From: an uncultured Haemophilus sp.
GTDB taxonomy: Bacteria > Pseudomonadota > Gammaproteobacteria > Enterobacterales > Pasteurellaceae
NCBI RefSeq assembly: GCF_937976265.1
Contig: NZ_CALJRX010000278.1
Coordinates: 1-9,961, forward strand
DNA length: 9,961 nucleotides
Direction: 5' to 3'
Shown here: positions 6,118 to 9,961 of the stretch, piece by piece
Layout of the letters: every line of letters starts with the position of its first letter
Numbering within the stretch: position 1 is the stretch's first letter
Made by a program: the position numbers and the translations under genes
Notes under the pieces: generated by a model
Seen by the model: only the letters and a program-made list of their open reading frames with translations
What the model was told of the DNA's origin: nothing
Databases searched by the model: none

Positions 6118-7396
6118 TGTAGTGATTATTGGTGGCGGCCTTGCAGGTTTAACTTGCGGCATCGCCCTACAAGAACAAGGCAAACGTTGTGTCATTATTA
6201 ATAACGGCCAAGCGGCGATTGATTTTGCATCTGGCTCATTGGATTTATTAAGCCGTTTACCAAATGGTGCGTTTGTTAAAAATATTCCTGAAAATTTGAC
6301 CGCACTTTCCGCTCAATTACCGCAACACCCTTATAGCATTATGGGGGCTGAACGTGTATTAGCGAAAGCGCAAGATTTCGAAAAATTAGCGGAATCGTTG
6401 AATTTAGATTTAATTGGCTCAAGTGCCGAAAATCATCTTCGCGTAACGGGTTTAGGGAGCTTACGTGGTGCATGGCTTTCACCAAATAGTGTGCCAACCG
6501 TACAAGGCGAAACGCCATTCCCGTATAAAAAAATTGCGGTTTTAGGCATTGAAGGCTATCACGATTTCCAACCAGAATTATTGGCGGCTAACCTTACACT
6601 GAATCCACAATTTGCTCATTGTGAAGTGAAAACGGGCTTTTTAAATATTCCAGAATTAGATCAGTTACGTGCAAATTCGCGCGAATTCCGCAGTGTGAAT
6701 ATTGCGCAAGTTTTAGAATATAAACTGAAATTTGATGATCTTGTGGCTGAAATGAAAGAAGCCGCGAAAGGTACAGAAGCGATTTTCTTACCAGCTTGTT
6801 TCGGCCTAGAAAATCAAGAGTTTATGGAGTCACTTCGTAAAGCAACTGGCTTACCATTATTTGAATTACCAACTTTACCGCCTTCTTTATTAGGTATGCG
6901 TCAACGTATTCAATTACGCCATCGTTTTGAGAAATTAGGCGGACTCATGATGAATGGTGATAGTGCATTAAAAGCGCATTTTCATGGTAACAAAGTTCGC
7001 GCCATTCAAACTCGCTTGCACGAAGAGGAAGAAATCACGGCAGAGCATTTTGTCTTAGCGTCAGGCAGCTTCTTCAGTAAAGGTTTAGTCTCTGAATTCG
7101 ATAAAATCTACGAGCCTGTATTTCATTCTGACATTATCGGTGTAGAAGGCTTTAAAGATACCGATCGTTTTACTTGGACAGATCATCGTTTCTCTAATCC
7201 ACAACCGTATCAATCTGCGGGCGTGGCGATTAATGCGCAATGCCAAGTGCAAAAGAGCGGTCAATTTTTAACGAATTTATATGCGGTGGGTAATGTGATT
7301 GGTGGTTTCAATGCGTTAGAACTTGGTTGTGGTTCAGGCGTGGCAGTGGTAACAGCGCTTGCTGTTGCGGATGAAATTCTTCACAACACACATTAA
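6107..7396 (+). CDS. glpB: Anaerobic glycerol-3-phosphate dehydrogenase, flavin subunit GlpB
   Basis: Second subunit of the GlpABC complex; in E. coli it carries FMN and mediates electron flow between GlpA and the iron-sulphur subunit. 429 residues (E. coli 419). The start places the dinucleotide motif directly at the N terminus: FDVVIIGGGLAG with Gly9, Gly11 and Gly14. Other family landmarks are DFASGSLDLLSRLP, a central PACFGL, PTLPPSLLGMRQR, LASGSFFSKGLV and a C-terminal NLYAVGNVIGGFNALELGCGSG that closes the flavin site. It overlaps glpA by 11 bp and is followed by glpC after 9 bp. A full-length uptake signal (6299-6307, minus strand) is built into the coding sequence without disturbing the frame. 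Confidence 0.97.
   Translation: MNFDVVIIGGGLAGLTCGIALQEQGKRCVIINNGQAAIDFASGSLDLLSRLPNGAFVKNIPENLTALSAQLPQHPYSIMGAERVLAKAQDFEKLAESLNLDLIGSSAENHLRVTGLGSLRGAWLSPNSVPTVQGETPFPYKKIAVLGIEGYHDFQPELLAANLTLNPQFAHCEVKTGFLNIPELDQLRANSREFRSVNIAQVLEYKLKFDDLVAEMKEAAKGTEAIFLPACFGLENQEFMESLRKATGLPLFELPTLPPSLLGMRQRIQLRHRFEKLGGLMMNGDSALKAHFHGNKVRAIQTRLHEEEEITAEHFVLASGSFFSKGLVSEFDKIYEPVFHSDIIGVEGFKDTDRFTWTDHRFSNPQPYQSAGVAINAQCQVQKSGQFLTNLYAVGNVIGGFNALELGCGSGVAVVTALAVADEILHNTH
6299..6307 (-). repeat. DNA uptake signal inside glpB with full extended consensus
   Basis: AAGTGCGGT on the minus strand, followed by two AT-rich tracts (AAATTTT, then TATTTTT) at the spacing known for the extended Haemophilus USS. It is the most complete uptake signal in the window. 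Confidence 0.9.
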
Positions 7397-7405
7397 GGAG
7401 GCGTT

Positions 7406-8683
7406 ATGAACATTCAACAATTAATTGAAAATGCAAAACAATCCCTTAATGCACCACAACACCATCATGCCTTTGATGAAAGCTTTGAGAGCTGTATTAA
7501 ATGTACGGCTTGTACAGCGGTATGTCCGGTTTCGCGTCAAAATCCAAACTATCCAGGTCCAAAACAATCAGGCCCAGATGGTGAGCGTTTACGCTTAAAA
7601 TCAGCTGAGCTTTATGATGAAGCATTGAAATACTGTACTAACTGTAAACGTTGTGAAATTGCGTGTCCGTCTGATGTGAAAATCGGGGATATTATCGTTC
7701 GCGCAAGAAACAAATATCTTGCTCAACAACACAAACCGGCAGTGCAAAAATTACGTGATGCGATTTTAAGTAACACCGATATTATGGGTTCAATTAACAC
7801 GCCACTTGCACCGATTGTAAATACGATCACGGGTTTGAAAGCAACCAAATTTGTGTTGGAAAAAGCGTTAAAAATCAGCCGTCATCGTACGTTACCAAAA
7901 TATTCCTTTGGTACGTTCCGCAGCTGGTATATGAAAAAAATGGTGGAAAGCCAACAAAAATTCGAACGCAAAGTGGCGTATTATCACGGTTGTTATGTGA
8001 ACTACAATAATCCACAATTGGGTAAAGAATTTATTCAAGTGTTCAATGCTATGGACATTGGCGTGGTGTTATTGGAAAAAGAAAAATGCTGTGGCTTGCC
8101 ATTAAGCGTAAACCAATTCCCAGAACGTGCGAAGAAAATCGCGCAATTTAACACTGATTACATCAGTAAAATGGTGGATGAAAATGGCTTGGATGTGATC
8201 AGTGAAGCATCAAGTTGTTCCCTAAATTTACGTGATGAATATCATCATATTTTAGGTATCGACAATGCGAAAGTTCGTCCGCATATTCACATGGTGACAC
8301 CATTCTTATATCGACTCTTTAAAGAAGGTAAAACCTTACCGCTTAAACCATTGAAATTGCGTGTAGCTTATCACACTGCATGTCACGTGGATAAAGCGGG
8401 TTGGGCACCATACACCTTGGAAGTGTTAAAACAAATTCCAGGTTTAGAAGTAGTGATGTTACCATCACAATGTTGTGGTATCGCAGGGACATACGGTTTC
8501 AAAGAAGAAAACTACGAGGTTTCCCAATCTATCGGTAAAAACTTATTCGATAACATCAATGCAGGCGGATTTGATTACGTGATCTCTGAATGCCAAACTT
8601 GTAAATGGCAGATCGATATGTCATCTAACGTGACTTGTATCCATCCATTGACGTTATTGTGTATGTCGATGAATCAAGCTTAG
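7406..8683 (+). CDS. glpC: Anaerobic glycerol-3-phosphate dehydrogenase, iron-sulphur membrane anchor subunit GlpC
   Basis: Holds GlpAB at the inner membrane and delivers electrons to menaquinone. 425 residues, against 396 in E. coli. The difference is mainly a 20- to 25-residue N-terminal extension with a His cluster (19-21), plus a few residues in loops. Two [4Fe-4S] motifs are complete: Cys30, 33, 36, 40-Pro and Cys77, 80, 83, 87-Pro. Two CCG (cysteine-rich, heterodisulphide-reductase-type) domains follow: HGCYVNYN with KCCGLPL, and HTACH with QCCGIAGTYGF and the closing CQTCKWQI. The ribosome binding site AAGGAGG is ideal, 9 nt after the glpB stop. A hairpin follows the stop at once, so the operon probably ends here. 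Confidence 0.97.
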   Translation: MNIQQLIENAKQSLNAPQHHHAFDESFESCIKCTACTAVCPVSRQNPNYPGPKQSGPDGERLRLKSAELYDEALKYCTNCKRCEIACPSDVKIGDIIVRARNKYLAQQHKPAVQKLRDAILSNTDIMGSINTPLAPIVNTITGLKATKFVLEKALKISRHRTLPKYSFGTFRSWYMKKMVESQQKFERKVAYYHGCYVNYNNPQLGKEFIQVFNAMDIGVVLLEKEKCCGLPLSVNQFPERAKKIAQFNTDYISKMVDENGLDVISEASSCSLNLRDEYHHILGIDNAKVRPHIHMVTPFLYRLFKEGKTLPLKPLKLRVAYHTACHVDKAGWAPYTLEVLKQIPGLEVVMLPSQCCGIAGTYGFKEENYEVSQSIGKNLFDNINAGGFDYVISECQTCKWQIDMSSNVTCIHPLTLLCMSMNQA

Positions 8684-8687
8684 TGAC

Positions 8688-8724
8688 AAGAGCGGAAACT
8701 GATAAAAAAGTGACCGCTCTTTTT
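8688..8724 (+). terminator. Rho-independent terminator of glpABC
   Basis: AAGAGCGG (8688-8695) pairs with CCGCTCTT (8714-8721), with an 18-nt A-rich loop and a T run (8720-8724) on the plus strand. It begins 5 bp after the glpC stop. The right arm read on the minus strand is AAGAGCGGT, again one base from the uptake signal. The wide loop makes it less strong than the terminator at 9863-9889, so some read-through into the next gene is possible. Confidence 0.75.
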
Positions 8725-8753
8725 ATAACTCAATCCAATATGGAGAATCTATT

Positions 8754-9845
8754 ATGCAAAAAATCTTCAAGGTTTCTTTACTTGCTGTGCTTTCATCTCT
8801 TGCAGCAAACAGCTTTGCCAGCACGGCAGAAGTGAAAGTACTTGAGCCGCAATTAAATTACCAACAACTTCTTACACAAAGACAGGTTGTGGATGAGCTT
8901 CTTGAACAAGCGGTGAAAATCCAAAACTCACCGGCTCGTGTTTCAAATGCAGGTTTTACCGCGAAACTTCCTTCCAATATGGAGCGTATTGCGGATCTTT
9001 TATTAGAAGCGTACAAGCTTGAGCCTTATCGTGTGGATTTTTTGTTTGGTGCAGCGAATGCCAATATTTATAACGGTAATACAGATAAAGCCATTGAGCT
9101 TTACCAAAAAGTGCTTGATGTGGCGCCAGATGATGTGAAAGCACACACTTACTTGGCTGCGTGGAATCGTTTTAAAGGCAATCAAGCAGAAACAACAAAA
9201 CATTTAGATCGCTTAAAACAACTTTCCCCAGAAAGTGCGAGCAAATTAGAAAAAGTCTTTGCAGTGATTGATAAAGCGGCTAATCAGCCAATTACCGATA
9301 AACTCGAAACCAAGTTACCGGCGCAATCGGCGATTATTACATTGGGTTACGCTTTAAACCCAGATGGCAGCATGCATGATATTTTGGTGCAACGTTTAGA
9401 GAAAACCTTAGAAATTGCGAATCAAAATCCAGATGCGTTAATTATTGTGACAGGCGGTGTGCCACAAAACAATAAAACCGAAGGGGATTTGATGAAGCAA
9501 TGGTTGATTGAGAAAGGCATTGATGCAAGCCGTATTTATTCGGATAACTATGCGCGTTCAACCGTCGAAAATGCACTTTTCTCTCGTTACTCTTTAGCAA
9601 AACACAAAATCAAACATGCCGTGTTGATTAGCTCGGGTAGTCATGTTCGTCGTGGACAAGCGTTATTTGAAATTGCGACGCAAGAATCCGGTCCACAAGG
9701 CCTTGTGATTGAAACCGTCGCTGCGTTAGATAAACCGTTAGATCAATTACAAAAAATTACGGAGAAAGACTTACTGGGTATTTATCGTGACAGCTTAAAA
9801 ACAATGGGATTGCCAATGTTTAACAGTGGTGCATTACAAGATTAA
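8754..9845 (+). CDS. Exported TPR and DUF218 (YdcF/SanA/ElyC-like) domain protein
   Basis: 363 residues. An N-terminal Sec signal peptide (1-22, cleavage after ANSFA) suggests a periplasmic protein. A helical part with TPR-like repeats follows (about 75-165; the clearest is NIYNGNTDKAIELYQKVLDV, then APDD and a second pair). The C-terminal part is a DUF218 fold (about 190-330): SAIITLGYALNPDG, the TGG motif at 233-235, TVENA (Glu272, Asn273, Ala274) and SSGSHVRRGQA with His297 and two arginines. DUF218 proteins such as SanA and ElyC affect envelope integrity and peptidoglycan precursor handling; the reaction is not settled. Most are membrane-anchored by N-terminal helices, whereas here a cleavable signal and TPRs replace the anchor. 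The ribosome binding site GGAG (8742-8745) is 8 nt before the ATG. It lies 70 bp after glpC behind a hairpin, so it is probably a separate unit and need not share the glp function. Confidence 0.88.
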   Translation: MQKIFKVSLLAVLSSLAANSFASTAEVKVLEPQLNYQQLLTQRQVVDELLEQAVKIQNSPARVSNAGFTAKLPSNMERIADLLLEAYKLEPYRVDFLFGAANANIYNGNTDKAIELYQKVLDVAPDDVKAHTYLAAWNRFKGNQAETTKHLDRLKQLSPESASKLEKVFAVIDKAANQPITDKLETKLPAQSAIITLGYALNPDGSMHDILVQRLEKTLEIANQNPDALIIVTGGVPQNNKTEGDLMKQWLIEKGIDASRIYSDNYARSTVENALFSRYSLAKHKIKHAVLISSGSHVRRGQALFEIATQESGPQGLVIETVAALDKPLDQLQKITEKDLLGIYRDSLKTMGLPMFNSGALQD

Positions 9846-9862
9846 TTAATTTCCTAAAAACC

Positions 9863-9889
9863 AAAGTGCGGTGAAATTCACCGCACTTT
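9863..9889. terminator. Bidirectional terminator made of two inverted uptake signals
   Basis: AAAGTGCGGTGAA (9863-9875) and TTCACCGCACTTT (9877-9889) are perfect 13-bp arms around a single A, so the working loop is a few bases of the centre. T-rich runs follow on both strands. Each arm contains the exact USS AAGTGCGGT (9864-9872 plus; 9880-9888 minus). USS pairs used as terminators are well known in Haemophilus. It lies between two convergent genes. Confidence 0.93.
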
Positions 9890-9905
9890 TTATTTTCTCT
9901 TTCCA

Positions 9906-9961
9906 TTAAAGAATATGTTGATATTGTTCTAACATTTCTTTTGGCCATACGCTTGATTGCA
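9906..9961 (-). CDS. C-terminal fragment of a gene running in from the right edge
   Basis: On the minus strand one frame is open from the window edge to a TAA at 9908-9906 and gives 17 residues, QSSVWPKEMLEQYQHIL. The composition (WPKEMLEQY) looks like a real amphipathic C terminus, and the stop sits 17 bp before the bidirectional terminator, as expected for a convergent gene. The other two minus-strand frames look less protein-like. The fragment is too short to name. Confidence 0.45.
   Translation of the reverse strand, partial: QSSVWPKEMLEQYQHIL

Noticed and set aside
8699..8729. Promoter for the TPR-DUF218 gene (CTGATA and TATAAC)
   Set aside because: Spacing of 19 bp, a weak -35 inside the hairpin loop and a very short leader; not strong enough to list as a feature.
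8635..8835. Plus-strand open frame across the glpC end and the next gene start
   Set aside because: It runs through the terminator hairpin and the signal peptide region of the following gene in another frame, with no start signal.
8956..9203. Minus-strand open frames opposite the TPR-DUF218 gene
   Set aside because: Shadow frames without ribosome binding sites, sitting over the TPR codons.
530..9889. CRISPR-like or mobile-element repeats
   Set aside because: The repeated elements are uptake signals and terminator arms; there are no regularly spaced repeats, no transposase and no target-site duplications.

Overview
The window looks like a chromosomal segment of a Haemophilus-type Pasteurellaceae. 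Three things point there: exact copies of the Hin-type DNA uptake signal AAGTGCGGT (2618-2626, 9864-9872, and on the minus strand 6299-6307 and 9880-9888), moderate-to-low G+C with Pasteurellaceae codon use, and Glp proteins that from memory are nearly the same as those of H. influenzae (GlpQ/protein D, GlpT, GlpA, GlpB, GlpC). The species cannot be fixed from the sequence; it is a Haemophilus close to, but not the same as, H. influenzae.

Layout. An AT-rich membrane-associated hypothetical ORF, probably the tail of a longer gene (11-469, +), converges on a hairpin terminator (530-562). Three minus-strand genes follow: glpQ (586-1671, lipoprotein phosphodiesterase), an exported beta-propeller-like protein of unknown function (1689-2600), and, across a terminator and an uptake signal, glpT (2695-4134). 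A 291-bp divergent regulatory region (4135-4425) has two perfect 16-bp CRP palindromes, two GlpR-like operators and candidate -10 elements. On the plus strand comes glpABC (4426-6117, 6107-7396, 7406-8683) with an 11-bp overlap between glpA and glpB and a 9-bp gap before glpC. After a hairpin is an exported TPR plus DUF218 (YdcF/SanA-like) protein (8754-9845), then a perfect inverted-USS terminator (9863-9889) and probably the last codons of a minus-strand gene (9906-9961).

How the genes work together. GlpQ at the cell envelope splits glycerophosphodiesters into sn-glycerol 3-phosphate (G3P) and an alcohol such as choline. GlpT imports the G3P in exchange for phosphate. GlpABC oxidises it to dihydroxyacetone phosphate at the membrane and passes electrons to quinone under anaerobic conditions. 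The divergent control region suggests induction by G3P (relief of GlpR) combined with cAMP-CRP activation. glpF, glpK and glpR are not in the window.

The pathway is well known. The least understood parts are the propeller-like secreted protein between glpT and glpQ, the TPR-DUF218 protein after glpABC, and the symmetric operator-CRP-operator layout in front of glpA. I found no CRISPR array, tRNA, rRNA, insertion sequence, phage gene or recognisable defence system.
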